64,000 bases of DNA from CAIMUX01 sp964473865 (GCA_964473865.1 CAYYQN010000020.1:1-64000), one strand, 5' to 3'; positions 42,941-52,714 are shown, counted from the stretch's first letter. The notes: generated by a model from the letters alone, not told the origin. A program made the numbers and translations.

Positions 42941-45637
42941 ATGGACGAGAGCCGCCCCGATCCCGACCGTTTGCTCGCCCGCCTCCAACGCGCGGAAGCT
43001 CGCCGCAGTCGAGGCCGGCTCAAGGTCTTTCTCGGCGCGATCGCCGGTGTCGGGAAGACCTACGCCATGCTGGAGCAGGCGCGACTCCGGCAACGCCAGG
43101 GGCTGGACGTGGTCGCCGGGTGGGTGGACACCCACGGCCGGAGCGAGACCGACGCCCTTCTGGACGGGCTGGAGGTTCTTCCGCCGCGTTCCGTGGACTA
43201 CCGCGGGATCGCGCTACCGGAGTTCGATCTGGATGCCGCGTTGGCGCGGCATCCGAGCCTGCTCCTTCTCGACGAGCTGGCCCACACGAACGCTCCCGGG
43301 TCCCGCCATGCCAAGCGGTGGCAGGATGCCGAGGAGCTGCTCACCGCCGGCATTGATGTCTTCACCACGGTGAACGTCCAGCACCTCGAAAGCCTGAATG
43401 ACATCGTGGCCCAGACGACCGGGGTGGTCGTCCGTGAGACCGTGCCGGACCACCTGCTGGAACGGGCGGAGGAGGTCGAGCTCGTCGACCTGACGCCCGA
43501 CGACCTCCTCGAGCGCCTGCGACAGGGAAAGGTCTACGTTCCGGCCCAAGCCGATCGCGCCATGCGCAGTTTCTTCACGCGGGGCAACCTGATTGCGCTC
43601 CGGGAGTTGGCGCTGCGGCGCGCGGCTGACCGGGTGGACGTCGATCTGAGAGGATACAAGCGCGATCAGGAGATCGGCGGCGTCTGGCCGGTCGCCGAAC
43701 GACTGCTCGTCTGCGTCAGCGCCGGTCCCGCCGCGCCTCGGGTTGTTCGCTCCGCCGCGCGCATGGCCGCCGGCCTGCGCGCGGCGTGGATCGTGGCGCA
43801 CGTCGAGCGTCCCGGAGACCCCCGAGCCACCGAGGCGGACCGCGAGCAGCTCTCGCGGACCTTCCGCCTGGCGGAGCAACTCGGAGCCGAGACCGTCTCC
43901 CTTGTGGGCTTGAATCCGGGCGAGGAACTCATGGCGTATGCCCGGACCCGAAACGTGACCAAGATCGTGGTTGGCAAACCGGCCGGCGCCTGGTGGCGCT
44001 ACCGGATCTTCGGCTCGTTGGTCAATGACCTGGTGCGCCGCAGCGCCGAGATCGATGTGTACGTGATCCGCGGAGAGGTGAGCGCGCCAGGTTCCGCGCG
44101 AGTTCTGCGCCTGCGCCGGCGCAGTCCCGCGCAGTCGTACCTCTGGGCCCTGGTGTCCACGCTGGCAACGACCGGGCTCTGTGCACTGCTGGCGGCGCGC
44201 ATCGATCCGTCCAATCTCGCCATGATCTACCTGCTCACGGTCCTTGCGGTGGCAACCGCCTGGGGTCGGGGCCCCTCGATCCTGGCGTCGGTACTCGGGG
44301 TGGCGGCCTTCGACTTCTTCTTCGTGCCGCCGTCTCTGACCTTCGCGGTGGGCGACGGCCAGTACATCATCACGTTCGCCGTCATGCTCACGGTCGGACT
44401 GCTCACGAGCACGCTTGCGGTGCGCCTGCGCCAGCAGGCGGAAGCGCACCGGCGGCGTCAGGAACGGACCGCGGCGCTCTACCGCACGAGCCGGGAATTC
44501 GCGCTGGCCAGCACGCTCACCGAGGTTGTCCAGAGCGTGGAGAGCCACCTCGGCGCCATGTATGACAGCGAGGCCTGGGTTCTGCTCCCCGACGGGGAGG
44601 GCCGTTTGGGCCCGGCGCCCGGGATCACCTCACGTTTTCCGCTCGAGGCGAGGGAGCGAGCGGTGGCGCAGTGGGCCCATGACCACGGGCAAATGGCCGG
44701 CCTCGGCACCGACACGCTGGGCGCGGCTCGCGCCCTGTACGTGCCCCTGATCACGGCGCGCGGCGGCGTCGGGGTGCTGGGCCTCTTTCCCGGCGAGGGC
44801 GCCGGCTCCCTCACCCCGGAGAGAGTCGACCTCCTGGGCGCCTTCGCCAGCCAGGCGGCGGTTGTCGTGGAGCGAGCCTTGCTGGCGGAGGAAGCGCAAC
44901 GGGTTCGGATGAGCGCCGAGTCGGAGCGGCTGCGGAACCTGCTCTTGAGCTCGGTGTCGCATGATCTGCGGACGCCGCTGAGCGCGATCACGGGCTCGGC
45001 CAGCAGCCTGCTCGAGGGCGAGGCGCAGATCCCGCAAGAGACCCGCCGGGAGTTGACACAGTCGATTCTCGATGAGGCGGACCGTTTGAACCGTTTGCTC
45101 GGAGACCTCCTGAGCATGACGCGCCTGGAGTCGGGGGGCATCCAGCTCCGCCGCGAATGGGTGCCGCTGGAGGAGATGATCGGGGCCGCCTTGAACCAGC
45201 TGGAGCGCGCTCTCCAGGGACATCCGGTCAAGGTCGACATCCCGGAGGATCTACCCCTGCTGTCGGTCGATGCCGTCCTGGTGGAGCACCTCCTGGTCAA
45301 CCTCCTGGAAAACGCCGCCAAGTACTCGGGTCCGGATGCGCCGATCGAGATCTCCGCGCGTTCGGATGGTTCCGGTGTCAGAGTGGAGGTGGCGGATTGC
45401 GGACCCGGGCTCGCACCGGGGGATGAGGAGCGGGTGTTCGAGAAGTTCTACCGGGCTTCGGGCACGCGAAGTGTGCAGGGCACTGGCCTGGGGCTTCCCA
45501 TTTGTCAGGGGATAGTCGAGGCCCACGGCGGAACGATCGAGGCCGCAAACCGGCCCGCAGGCGGGGCGGCCTTTCGCTTCTTCCTTCCGGCTTCCGGCGA
45601 TCCTCCCACCCTGGATCCGGAGGACCTTGAGGCATGA
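42941..45637 (+). CDS. kdpD: KdpD sensor histidine kinase
   Basis: An 898-residue K+/turgor sensor. Cytoplasmic N-terminal KdpD domain has Walker A G-A-I-A-G-V-G-K-T at 32-40 and D-E-L-A-H-T-N; a USP-like domain follows at 245-370; four closely spaced membrane spans at about 400-500; a GAF-like domain at about 515-650; HisKA box S-S-V-S-H-D-L-R-T-P-L with H674; and an ATPase with N-box (L-L-E-N-A-A-K-Y), G1 and G2. Separated by 50 bases from kdpC and overlapping kdpE by ATGA, so the entire kdp locus is probably one transcript. Confidence 0.95.
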   Translation: MDESRPDPDRLLARLQRAEARRSRGRLKVFLGAIAGVGKTYAMLEQARLRQRQGLDVVAGWVDTHGRSETDALLDGLEVLPPRSVDYRGIALPEFDLDAALARHPSLLLLDELAHTNAPGSRHAKRWQDAEELLTAGIDVFTTVNVQHLESLNDIVAQTTGVVVRETVPDHLLERAEEVELVDLTPDDLLERLRQGKVYVPAQADRAMRSFFTRGNLIALRELALRRAADRVDVDLRGYKRDQEIGGVWPVAERLLVCVSAGPAAPRVVRSAARMAAGLRAAWIVAHVERPGDPRATEADREQLSRTFRLAEQLGAETVSLVGLNPGEELMAYARTRNVTKIVVGKPAGAWWRYRIFGSLVNDLVRRSAEIDVYVIRGEVSAPGSARVLRLRRRSPAQSYLWALVSTLATTGLCALLAARIDPSNLAMIYLLTVLAVATAWGRGPSILASVLGVAAFDFFFVPPSLTFAVGDGQYIITFAVMLTVGLLTSTLAVRLRQQAEAHRRRQERTAALYRTSREFALASTLTEVVQSVESHLGAMYDSEAWVLLPDGEGRLGPAPGITSRFPLEARERAVAQWAHDHGQMAGLGTDTLGAARALYVPLITARGGVGVLGLFPGEGAGSLTPERVDLLGAFASQAAVVVERALLAEEAQRVRMSAESERLRNLLLSSVSHDLRTPLSAITGSASSLLEGEAQIPQETRRELTQSILDEADRLNRLLGDLLSMTRLESGGIQLRREWVPLEEMIGAALNQLERALQGHPVKVDIPEDLPLLSVDAVLVEHLLVNLLENAAKYSGPDAPIEISARSDGSGVRVEVADCGPGLAPGDEERVFEKFYRASGTRSVQGTGLGLPICQGIVEAHGGTIEAANRPAGGAAFRFFLPASGDPPTLDPEDLEA

Positions 45638-46509
45638 ACGAAGCGCCCCGACCTCTGATTCTACTGATCGAGGACGATGCCCAGATCCGGCGCTTCCTCC
45701 GCGCCGCGCTCACTCAGCAGGGGCACCGCCTGCTCGAGGCGGTCACCGGCGCCGAAGGGCTGCGCTATGCCTCCACGCAGCGGCCGGATCTGATCATTCT
45801 CGATCTGGGTCTCCCCGACACAGACGGTCTGGTCCTGGCGCGGGAGATCCGTTCGTGGGCCGCAACCCCGATCGTGGTGCTGTCGGCGCGTGGTCAGGAG
45901 AGCGACAAGATCGCGGCCCTCGATGCCGGAGCGGACGACTATGTGACCAAGCCGTTCAGCGTCGGCGAACTCCTCGCACGTATGCGTGTCGCCCTGCGCC
46001 ACGCCGCCGGAGCCGCGGCCGGCACTTCGGATCCGGTCTATGAAGTCGGGGCCCTACGCATTGATCTGGCTCACCGGCGCATCCAGGTGAACGACCAGGA
46101 CGTGCATCTCACGCCGATCGAGTACAAGCTTCTCACGCTGCTGGTGCGGAACTCCGGCAAGGTGGTCACCCACCGACAGCTCCTCCGCGAGGTATGGGGT
46201 CCATCGTTCGAGGACCAGAGCCACTATCTGCGTGTCTACATGCAGCAGCTTCGCAAGAAGCTCGAGGCCGAGCCGGCCCGGCCGCGCTATTTGCGCACCG
46301 AGCCGGGGGTCGGATATCGCCTGAGGGACGAGGCCGATCCCGGCGCGTGTGATTCGGCGCGGTGCTCCGGCAGTCCGCTGGAGGATCGCGCGTTGATGCC
46401 CGAGCGCGAGAGTCCCGAGGGCCAGGGTCCGCCGGGTCCGAACGGCCGGGATCAGGGTGCGAAGCACGATGCTGAGCGTGGCCGGAGGACGCCGCGGAGC
46501 CGGGACTGA
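45634..46509 (+). CDS. kdpE: KdpE response regulator with C-terminal extension
   Basis: A 291-residue OmpR-type regulator. The receiver has D-D at 14-15, D57 in I-I-L-D-L-G-L-P and K-P-F; the winged helix has P-I-E-Y-K-L-L-T-L-L and G-V-G-Y-R-L. Usual KdpE length is about 225-230; here roughly 60 residues of Pro/Arg/Gly-rich, low-complexity sequence follow the winged helix, with no predicted fold. That tail may be real disorder or read-through of a lost stop. Overlap with kdpD implies coupling. Confidence 0.92.
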   Translation: MNEAPRPLILLIEDDAQIRRFLRAALTQQGHRLLEAVTGAEGLRYASTQRPDLIILDLGLPDTDGLVLAREIRSWAATPIVVLSARGQESDKIAALDAGADDYVTKPFSVGELLARMRVALRHAAGAAAGTSDPVYEVGALRIDLAHRRIQVNDQDVHLTPIEYKLLTLLVRNSGKVVTHRQLLREVWGPSFEDQSHYLRVYMQQLRKKLEAEPARPRYLRTEPGVGYRLRDEADPGACDSARCSGSPLEDRALMPERESPEGQGPPGPNGRDQGAKHDAERGRRTPRSRD

Positions 46510-46893
46510 GCGCGGGTCAGGTAGCGTGCCGGCGTCCCCACTCCGCGCAGTCAGGTGTTCGGGCTGCGGCAAATCGGATGAGCGCGGCCGCCCGACCCGT
46601 CGGCCCAAGGATCGTTATCCTCCCGAGACACGGAGCCTTCCCTGCCCCCTCGCGGAGTGTGACGAACTGAGCGTGCGATTCTCACTAATACTTTGCATTT
46701 GACATTCTTACGTTCAGCGGCGAGAATGTGACGTGTTCTCAGGTTTCGCCACGCCCGCCCGCGGACGCGGCGGCCATCCGGCTCCGGAACGACACCTCCT
46801 CCGGGGACGTGAGTCTGGGCAGGCGTCGAGGCTGCCGCGGGCCCGGAGATCTCGATTCGAAGGAAGAACCCGCACCGACGTAGAGGATTGCAC
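46510..46893. other. Intergenic region with a strong promoter
   Basis: A 384-base region between kdpE and the modular surface protein. No gene is supported. The promoter at 46699-46727 is the one clear element; the rest shows nothing recognised. Confidence 0.5.
46699..46740 (+). promoter_or_regulatory. Promoter and overlapping dyad for the modular surface protein
   Basis: TTGACA at 46699-46704 (6 of 6) and GAGAAT at 46722-46727 (4 of 6) with a 17-base spacer. GAGAA overlapping the -10 pairs with TTCTC at 46736-46740, an operator-like dyad. The leader to the ATG at 46894 would be about 160 bases. Confidence 0.55.
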
Positions 46894-49800
46894 ATGAACA
46901 CGTTACAGCGTCCCAGGAGCACTCATTTCATGGTAACCGTACTCGCGTTCGTGACCCTCACGGCCATGGCCGCTCTTCCTGTGCCGGTGCGGGCCGATAC
47001 CAAGACCTGGACCGGCGCTGTCGACAACCTCTGGTCCACCGCCGGGAACTGGACGGGCGGCTTGCCCGCGGCCGGTGACCGGGTGGTCTTCGGCGTGTCG
47101 GGCCTGAACCGGACCACCACCAATGATCTCCCCGCCGGGACTGCCTTCTTCGACATCACCTTCCTTGGCGACAACTATGTCATCAACGGGAATGCGTTGG
47201 GTCTCACCGACGGCGTGACCTGTAATCAGGGCCCCAACACCATCAACGTGAATCTGCAGGTGCTCGGACCGCAGACCATGAGCGGGACCTATGGCGCGCT
47301 CTACCTGAACGGCGCCATCGCCCTGGGCGCGAACACCCTGACGCTTGGCTACAACGTGAACGTCGCCGGGATGATCTCCGGTTCGGGCGGAATCACGATC
47401 GGCGACGTGGTCACCCTCACGGGAAACAACACCTACACCGGGTCGACCTTGATCCAGCAGCGGGGGGAGATCGATGGCGTCCAGCCGTCCAGCGACGTGA
47501 CTACCGGCGCGTACTACAACTCCATCGTCACCGGAAACGGCACCGTCGGGGCCGTCACGCTCAACTACGCCGCCAGCCTCCAGCCGGGGACCGCCCTCGG
47601 AGGCAACATCGGCACGCTCACTACGGGAGGTCTGACGGCCAATGCCAACTCCTACCTGGCGGTTGCTCTCAACGGGACCGTGCCCGGAGTAGGCCACGAT
47701 CAGGTCAAGGTAAACGGAACGGTCTCGATCGATCCGAGCGCGGCGCTCAACACTTCGCTGGGGTTCACCCCCAGCCTGGGGCAGACCTTCCAGATCGTCG
47801 ATAACGACGGCGTCGACCCGATTTCCGGAACCTTCAACGGCCTGCCCGAGGGCGGCGTGATCAACCTGAACGCCAATGAACTCACGATCACCTACGTGGG
47901 CGGCGACGGCAACGACATCGTGCTGACCGTTACCGCGGCCGCCAAGACCTGGACCGGCGCCGTCAACCACAAATGGTCGGTGGCCGGCAACTGGCTGGGC
48001 GGCGTTCCGGGACCGGGCGACCCGCTGGTCTTTCCGGCCGGGGCCGCAAACCTCTCCAACCTCAACGACCTGCCGGCCGGCACCGCGTACAAGCTGATCC
48101 TTTTCACCGGCGCCAACTACGTCCTCAGCGGCAACACCATCGGCCTGACCAACGGAATCACCAGCAACCAGGCTCCCAACACCATCCAGGCCGGCCTGAA
48201 GATTCTGGCCCCGCAGACCATCGGCGGGAGCTATTCCGCACTGACCGTGACCGGCGACATCGATCTGGGCAGCAACGCGCTCACGCTCGGATACAACGTC
48301 ACGGCCTCGGGCATCATCTCCGGCACCGGCGGTCTGACCACGGGCGACGTGATCACCCTCACCGGGTACAACATCTACACCGGTCCCACCCTGATTCAGC
48401 AGCGCGCCGAGATCAACGGTTCCCAGCCGGCCAGCGCCGTGAGCACCGGGGCGTACTTTGGCTCGATCGTGAGCGGGGTGGGCAAGGTCGGGGACCTTGT
48501 TCTCAACTATGCGGCCAGCGTCCAGCCGGGCCCGGGCTTCGGAAGCGGCATCGGACGATTCACGACCGGCAACCTCAGTCTGGGCGCCAATTCGTACCTG
48601 GGCCTGACCCTGAGCGGAACGGTAGCGGGAACCGGCTACGACCAGGTGGCGGTCAGCGGCTCCATCGGAATCGATCCGGCCGCCAGCCTGTCGCTCAACC
48701 TCACCTTCACGCCGATGCTGGGCCAGACGTTCATGCTCGTGGACAACGACAATGCGGATCCGGTGACCGGCACCTTCACCGGTCTTCCCGAAAACTCAGT
48801 GATCAACCTGAACGCCAACCAGTTCAAGATCAGCTATGTGGGCGGCGACGGCAACGACATCGTGCTGACCGTTGTCAGCGCCGCCAAGACCTGGACCGGG
48901 GCCGTAAGCGCCCTCTGGTCCAACCCGGGCAACTGGCAGGGCGGCGTTCCGGGACCGGGCGACCCGCTCGTATTCCCGGCAGGCGCCTCCAACCTGACCA
49001 ACCTGAACGATCTGCCCGACGGGACGTTGTACAAGCTGATCCTCTTCTCCGGGAGCAACTACGTGATCGGAGGCAACCCGTTCGGCCTGACCGACGGGAT
49101 CTCCTGCAGCCAATCGCCCAACGCGATCAATGCCGACCTGCAGATCGCGGCCCCGCAGACCATGAGCGGAGGCTACGGCCCCCTGACCCTGAACGGCGCT
49201 GTGAGTCTGGGCTCCAACACCCTGACGCTCAGCTACTACGTCAACGCTACCGGTCCGATTTCGGGCTCGGGTGGCCTGACGATCGGCGATGTCGTCACGC
49301 TCTCCGGGAACAACACCTATACCGGCCCCACGCTGATTCTCCAGCGGGGAGAGATCGACGGCCAGCAGCCAAGCAGCGCGGTGAGCACCGGCGCGTACTA
49401 TGGCTCCGTCGTGTGCGGCACCGGCCGGACCGGCAGCGTCACCCTGAACTACGCCGCCAGCCTCCAGCCGGGGGGATCTCTCGGCGGCGGCATCGGCAAG
49501 CTCAGCACCGGCAGCTTGACCCTGAACGCCAACACCTACCTCTACACCACGTTGAACGGCGCGGTCCCCGGGACCGGCTACGATCAGGTCAGCGTGACCG
49601 GCGGAGTCACGATCGATCCCGCCGCCACCTTGAGCGCCACTTTGGGGTTCACGCCGGCGAAGGGGCAGATCTTCGTGCTGGTGCAAAACGATGGGGCCGA
49701 TCCGGTGGCTGGGACGTTCTACGGCCTACCCCAGGACGCCATGTTCAACTTGGGCCCCTACCCCTTCCAGATCAGCTACATCGGCAAGACCGGGAACGAT

Positions 49801-50451
49801 ATCACGATCACGAGCCTTTCCGGCGACCCGTACAACTTCGCACCGATCGCGGTCGACGACGCCTACGTCACGCAGCAGGACCTTGGTCTGGCCTCGATGG
49901 GCCCGGGCCTGCTGGCCAATGACAGCGACCCGGACCTGCAGCCGATCTCCGTGGTGCTGGCCGACACCGTCACCACGGCCGGCGGCGCGGTGGGCGTCGG
50001 CGGCGACGGGAGCTTCGTCTACAGCCCGCCGTCCGGGTTCACCGGGACCGACACCTTCAACTACATCATCTCCGATGGGACCGATGCCACGGACATGGCC
50101 ACGGTGACCATCACCGTGCAGCCCGATCCGGCCGGGGTCGACAGCGAGGCGGCGGCCATCCCCAAGGAGTTCGCGTTCCTCGCGCCCCGACCGAATCCGA
50201 GCCAGGGGGCGGTCGAGCTTTCCGTTGCGCTGCCGGAGGCGGCGGGGATCCGGGCCGACGTCTTCGACGCCACGGGACGAGCGGTGGCCCGTCTGGATGC
50301 GGACCAGGTGTTCGCGCCGGGGATTCAGCGGCTGTCTTGGGACGGACGGAGCGAATCCGGCGCACCTGCCGCGAGCGGCGTCTATTTCGTGCGCGTGAGC
50401 AGTGGCCCCCACACTGCGGTGCGCAAACTCATCCGAGTTTCGCCGCGGTAG
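46894..50451 (+). CDS. Surface protein with three identical-length beta-strand modules, cadherin-like and FlgD-like domains
   Basis: A 1185-residue exported protein. After a signal peptide (about 1-34, ending V-R-A-D), residues 37-978 are three consecutive modules of exactly 314 residues, each starting K-T-W-T-G-A-V and ending G-G-D-G-N-D-I or G-K-T-G-N-D-I. Each contains an autotransporter-associated beta-strand repeat (N-T/I-Y-T-G-x-T-L-I) and is predicted to be a right-handed beta-helix. Then comes a cadherin/VCBS-like domain (A-V-D-D-A-Y ... L-L-A-N-D-S-D-P-D ... G-T-D-T-F-N-Y-I-I-S-D-G-T), and the C-terminus is a FlgD-type domain. ATG 46894 has AGAGGA upstream; an upstream TTG lacks spacing. 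No autotransporter barrel is present; secretion is likely via the C-terminal domain. Confidence 0.85.
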   Translation: MNTLQRPRSTHFMVTVLAFVTLTAMAALPVPVRADTKTWTGAVDNLWSTAGNWTGGLPAAGDRVVFGVSGLNRTTTNDLPAGTAFFDITFLGDNYVINGNALGLTDGVTCNQGPNTINVNLQVLGPQTMSGTYGALYLNGAIALGANTLTLGYNVNVAGMISGSGGITIGDVVTLTGNNTYTGSTLIQQRGEIDGVQPSSDVTTGAYYNSIVTGNGTVGAVTLNYAASLQPGTALGGNIGTLTTGGLTANANSYLAVALNGTVPGVGHDQVKVNGTVSIDPSAALNTSLGFTPSLGQTFQIVDNDGVDPISGTFNGLPEGGVINLNANELTITYVGGDGNDIVLTVTAAAKTWTGAVNHKWSVAGNWLGGVPGPGDPLVFPAGAANLSNLNDLPAGTAYKLILFTGANYVLSGNTIGLTNGITSNQAPNTIQAGLKILAPQTIGGSYSALTVTGDIDLGSNALTLGYNVTASGIISGTGGLTTGDVITLTGYNIYTGPTLIQQRAEINGSQPASAVSTGAYFGSIVSGVGKVGDLVLNYAASVQPGPGFGSGIGRFTTGNLSLGANSYLGLTLSGTVAGTGYDQVAVSGSIGIDPAASLSLNLTFTPMLGQTFMLVDNDNADPVTGTFTGLPENSVINLNANQFKISYVGGDGNDIVLTVVSAAKTWTGAVSALWSNPGNWQGGVPGPGDPLVFPAGASNLTNLNDLPDGTLYKLILFSGSNYVIGGNPFGLTDGISCSQSPNAINADLQIAAPQTMSGGYGPLTLNGAVSLGSNTLTLSYYVNATGPISGSGGLTIGDVVTLSGNNTYTGPTLILQRGEIDGQQPSSAVSTGAYYGSVVCGTGRTGSVTLNYAASLQPGGSLGGGIGKLSTGSLTLNANTYLYTTLNGAVPGTGYDQVSVTGGVTIDPAATLSATLGFTPAKGQIFVLVQNDGADPVAGTFYGLPQDAMFNLGPYPFQISYIGKTGNDITITSLSGDPYNFAPIAVDDAYVTQQDLGLASMGPGLLANDSDPDLQPISVVLADTVTTAGGAVGVGGDGSFVYSPPSGFTGTDTFNYIISDGTDATDMATVTITVQPDPAGVDSEAAAIPKEFAFLAPRPNPSQGAVELSVALPEAAGIRADVFDATGRAVARLDADQVFAPGIQRLSWDGRSESGAPAASGVYFVRVSSGPHTAVRKLIRVSPR
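47002..49827 (+). repeat. Three tandem 942-bp coding modules
   Basis: The K-T-W-T-G codons recur at 47002, 47944 and 48886, exactly 942 bases apart, and the third copy ends near 49827. The modules are diverged in sequence but equal in length, so any insertions or deletions have cancelled or are forbidden. Confidence 0.85.
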
Positions 50452-50461
50452 CCCACCGCGG

Positions 50462-50487
50462 GCCGGGCGGAGCCGTCTCCGCCCGGC
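50462..50487 (+). terminator. Strong hairpin after the modular surface protein
   Basis: GCCGGGCGGAG, loop CCGT, CTCCGCCCGGC: an 11-bp perfect stem ten bases after the stop codon. A short pyrimidine run follows. Confidence 0.65.
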
Positions 50488-50575
50488 ACCTCCCCTTTGA
50501 GTGTGGTCGGTAGACGGGTATCGCGCCGACGCGGCTGACGGCGCGGCGCGCGCCTGACTTTCGTCCCGCCCGTCG

Positions 50576-50604
50576 TTGTTCCGCCCGGTATGCAGGTGTA
50601 GACT
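50576..50604 (+). promoter_or_regulatory. Putative promoter of the secreted hydrolase gene
   Basis: TTGTTC (50576-50581) and TAGACT (50599-50604), 17-base spacer. The -35 is weak (3 of 6), the -10 4 of 6. Its position excludes the upstream TTG codon as start of the gene. Confidence 0.35.
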
Positions 50605-50650
50605 CTTTCCGTGGATCCTCGGCTGCCTTCATTGCAAGCAGGGGGGCCCC

Positions 50651-51853
50651 GTGATCAGACAGCATCGGGCTGCGCTCTTGGCTTTGTGGGCGTTGTTCCT
50701 GCCGGCCGTGGCCGACGCTCTTCCCTTCGCCGTCGGCCACCGATCGATCACCTACGTCGATCCCAGTCGCGGCAACCGGCAGGTTCAGACCGAGGTCTAT
50801 TACCCTGCCGAGCAGGGAGGGGATGACGTGCCCGTGGCCGCAGGGGCGTTTCCCGTGATCGCGTTTGGCCACGGATTCGTGATGGTCTGGAGCGCCTATG
50901 CGTACATCTGGAGCTCCCTGGCTCCCCATGGCTACCTCGTGGCCCTGCCGAGGACGGAAGGGGGCCTCTTACCCAGCCACGAACAATTCGCCCGCGATCT
51001 CGCCTTTCTGGTCGACCAGCTCCGGGCGGAAGGAGCGACTCCGGGATCCTTCCTGGATGGGCACGTCGCGGAGACCGCCTGTGTGATGGGCCACTCGATG
51101 GGAGGTGGCGCCAGTGTCTTGGGCGCTTCCTACAATCCGCAGGTGACGGCGGTGGCCAACCTGGCGGCCGCGGAAACAAACCCCTCGGCCATCGCCGCCG
51201 CGGCCTCGGTGACCGTTCCCTGTCTCCTCCTGGCGGGTTCACTGGATTGCGTCACGCCTCCGGAACAGCACCAGATCCCGATCTACGAGGCCCTGGCCTC
51301 CACCTGCCGGACTCTGGTAACCCTGAACGGAGCCACCCACTGCCAGTTCGCGGACTACAATTTCAACTGCGAACTGGGCGAGTTCTGCAGTCCGACCATC
51401 AGCCGAGAGCAGCAGCATCTCCTGGTCGAAAGCCTGCTCATGCCCTGGCTCGACTGGATCCTGAAAGCAGACGGAAGCGCGCAGGACACCTTTCAGGAAC
51501 TGCTCCTCGCCGGCCAGGGGATCACCTCGGTGCAGGATTGCCCGGAGGTGTCCCAGGTCGCGGGTTCTGTGCATCCGATTCCCTTGGAGCTGCGCCCGTC
51601 CCCCAATCCGTTCACCGGAGGCACGCGAATTCGCCTTTCGCTGCCCACCGCTTCGGCGGTGCGGGCCGAGGTCTTTGACCTGTCGGGGCGCCGTGTCCGC
51701 TTTCTTCTCGACCCCAATGCCCGCCCGGGGACCTGCGAGATCTCCTGGGATGGAAAGAACGAACAGGGCCGCGGTCTCCCGGCCGGGACGTATCTCGGCC
51801 GCGTTACCACGGAGGGGAAGAGAGGAAGCTGCGTGTTGACCCTGCTGCGTTGA
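50651..51853 (+). CDS. Secreted alpha/beta hydrolase with FlgD-like C-terminus
   Basis: A 400-residue exported enzyme. The signal peptide is residues 1-24 (ending V-A-D-A). The hydrolase core has G-H-G-F oxyanion area, G-H-S-M-G-G-G with S149, and D and H in L-D-C-V-T-P-P and A-T-H-C-Q. It resembles platelet-activating-factor-acetylhydrolase/dienelactone-hydrolase-like enzymes. The last 85 residues are a FlgD-type domain (P-S-P-N-P-F, V-F-D-L-S-G-R-R-V, I-S-W-D-G-K-N-E-Q-G, G-T-Y-L). A GTG start is chosen: it has GGGGGG upstream and sits after the promoter. Confidence 0.78.
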   Translation: MIRQHRAALLALWALFLPAVADALPFAVGHRSITYVDPSRGNRQVQTEVYYPAEQGGDDVPVAAGAFPVIAFGHGFVMVWSAYAYIWSSLAPHGYLVALPRTEGGLLPSHEQFARDLAFLVDQLRAEGATPGSFLDGHVAETACVMGHSMGGGASVLGASYNPQVTAVANLAAAETNPSAIAAAASVTVPCLLLAGSLDCVTPPEQHQIPIYEALASTCRTLVTLNGATHCQFADYNFNCELGEFCSPTISREQQHLLVESLLMPWLDWILKADGSAQDTFQELLLAGQGITSVQDCPEVSQVAGSVHPIPLELRPSPNPFTGGTRIRLSLPTASAVRAEVFDLSGRRVRFLLDPNARPGTCEISWDGKNEQGRGLPAGTYLGRVTTEGKRGSCVLTLLR

Positions 51854-51903
51854 CCGGTCTTCGGCCGGGCAATTCCTCGGCGAGATCGTCCGGTCGGGCT
51901 CAG

Positions 51904-51932
51904 TTGATCGGTAGCGGAGCCTGTGCTACCAT
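51904..51932 (+). promoter_or_regulatory. Extended -10 promoter of the first Cys-rich gene
   Basis: TTGATC (51904-51909), 17 bases, TACCAT (51927-51932) preceded by TGC. The -35 and -10 match 4 of 6 each and the TGn extension supports it. The ATG lies 45 bases on. Confidence 0.5.
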
Positions 51933-51976
51933 CCGATTGTGCGGGTTGCATTGAGGCCGGACAGCGGGAGGCCAAC

Positions 51977-52594
51977 ATGAAGCGGACGATGCTCCTGTCC
52001 TTTCTCCTGACCTTGGCAGCCGGCGCTCTGCTGGCTGGATTCGCCGGCGCCAACCCCGTTCCCGTTGGCACCTGCTGCCTTCCGGGCTACATCTGCGAGG
52101 TCCTGGACCAGCCCGCCTGCGAAAGTGCCGGCGGTTTCTTCCAGGGGGCGCCGGAATGCACGCCGATGAGTTGTCTTCCGGGAACCGGCGCATGCTGCGC
52201 TCCCGACGGGACCTGCGGCGTCACCAACATCCTGATTTGCGGCGAGGCCGGGGGGACCTATCAGGGTGACTTCACCATCTGCGAGCCGAATCCTTGCCTC
52301 CCGGCGGTTGGCGCGTGCTGTGTGGCGGGGGACGGTTGCCAGGTTCTGGGTTACTTCGAGTGCCTCGCCGGCGGCGGCGCATGGAAGGGCGGCACCTGCT
52401 CGCCGTGCGATCCCTGTGCGCCGACGGAGTACTGGGCTTGCTGCATGCCCTATGGATGCGTGCTCGACCAGTCGTTCAACTGCTGCATGAACGGCGGGAC
52501 CTTCCACGCGGGCAGCGTCTGCGAGCCGACCCCCTGCGATCCGAGTCCCGCGGAAAACAGCTCCTGGGGGCAGATCAAGAGAAGCTATCGGTGA
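51977..52594 (+). CDS. Secreted Cys-rich protein with WG-K-YR tail (1)
   Basis: A 205-residue exported protein. Signal peptide about 1-26 (ending F-A-G-A-N). Four repeats of about 36 residues follow the pattern G-A-C-C-x-x(2-4)-C-x(6-9)-C-x(2-3)-G-G-x(2)-x-G-x(3-4)-C-x-P-x-P-C, giving many disulphides. The last 12 residues are S-S-W-G-Q-I-K-R-S-Y-R. ATG 51977 has GGGAGG five bases upstream. The neighbouring gene carries the same repeat and the same tail, suggesting a shared destination. Function unknown. Confidence 0.7.
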   Translation: MKRTMLLSFLLTLAAGALLAGFAGANPVPVGTCCLPGYICEVLDQPACESAGGFFQGAPECTPMSCLPGTGACCAPDGTCGVTNILICGEAGGTYQGDFTICEPNPCLPAVGACCVAGDGCQVLGYFECLAGGGAWKGGTCSPCDPCAPTEYWACCMPYGCVLDQSFNCCMNGGTFHAGSVCEPTPCDPSPAENSSWGQIKRSYR

Positions 52595-52714
52595 CCGCGG
52601 ATCGCGGGCAAAACGACGGGGCCCGCAACTCACCAGACGCGGCGGAGGACCGGCAGGGGGAGGCCCGCGGCTCGGGTCGATGATCTGCGCCTGTCCGGAC
52701 GGCTCTGAGGGAGA

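Noticed and set aside
47973..49922. A 649-residue +1 frame within the modular surface protein
   Set aside because: It is an alternative frame of the repeats, Arg-rich and without domain character.
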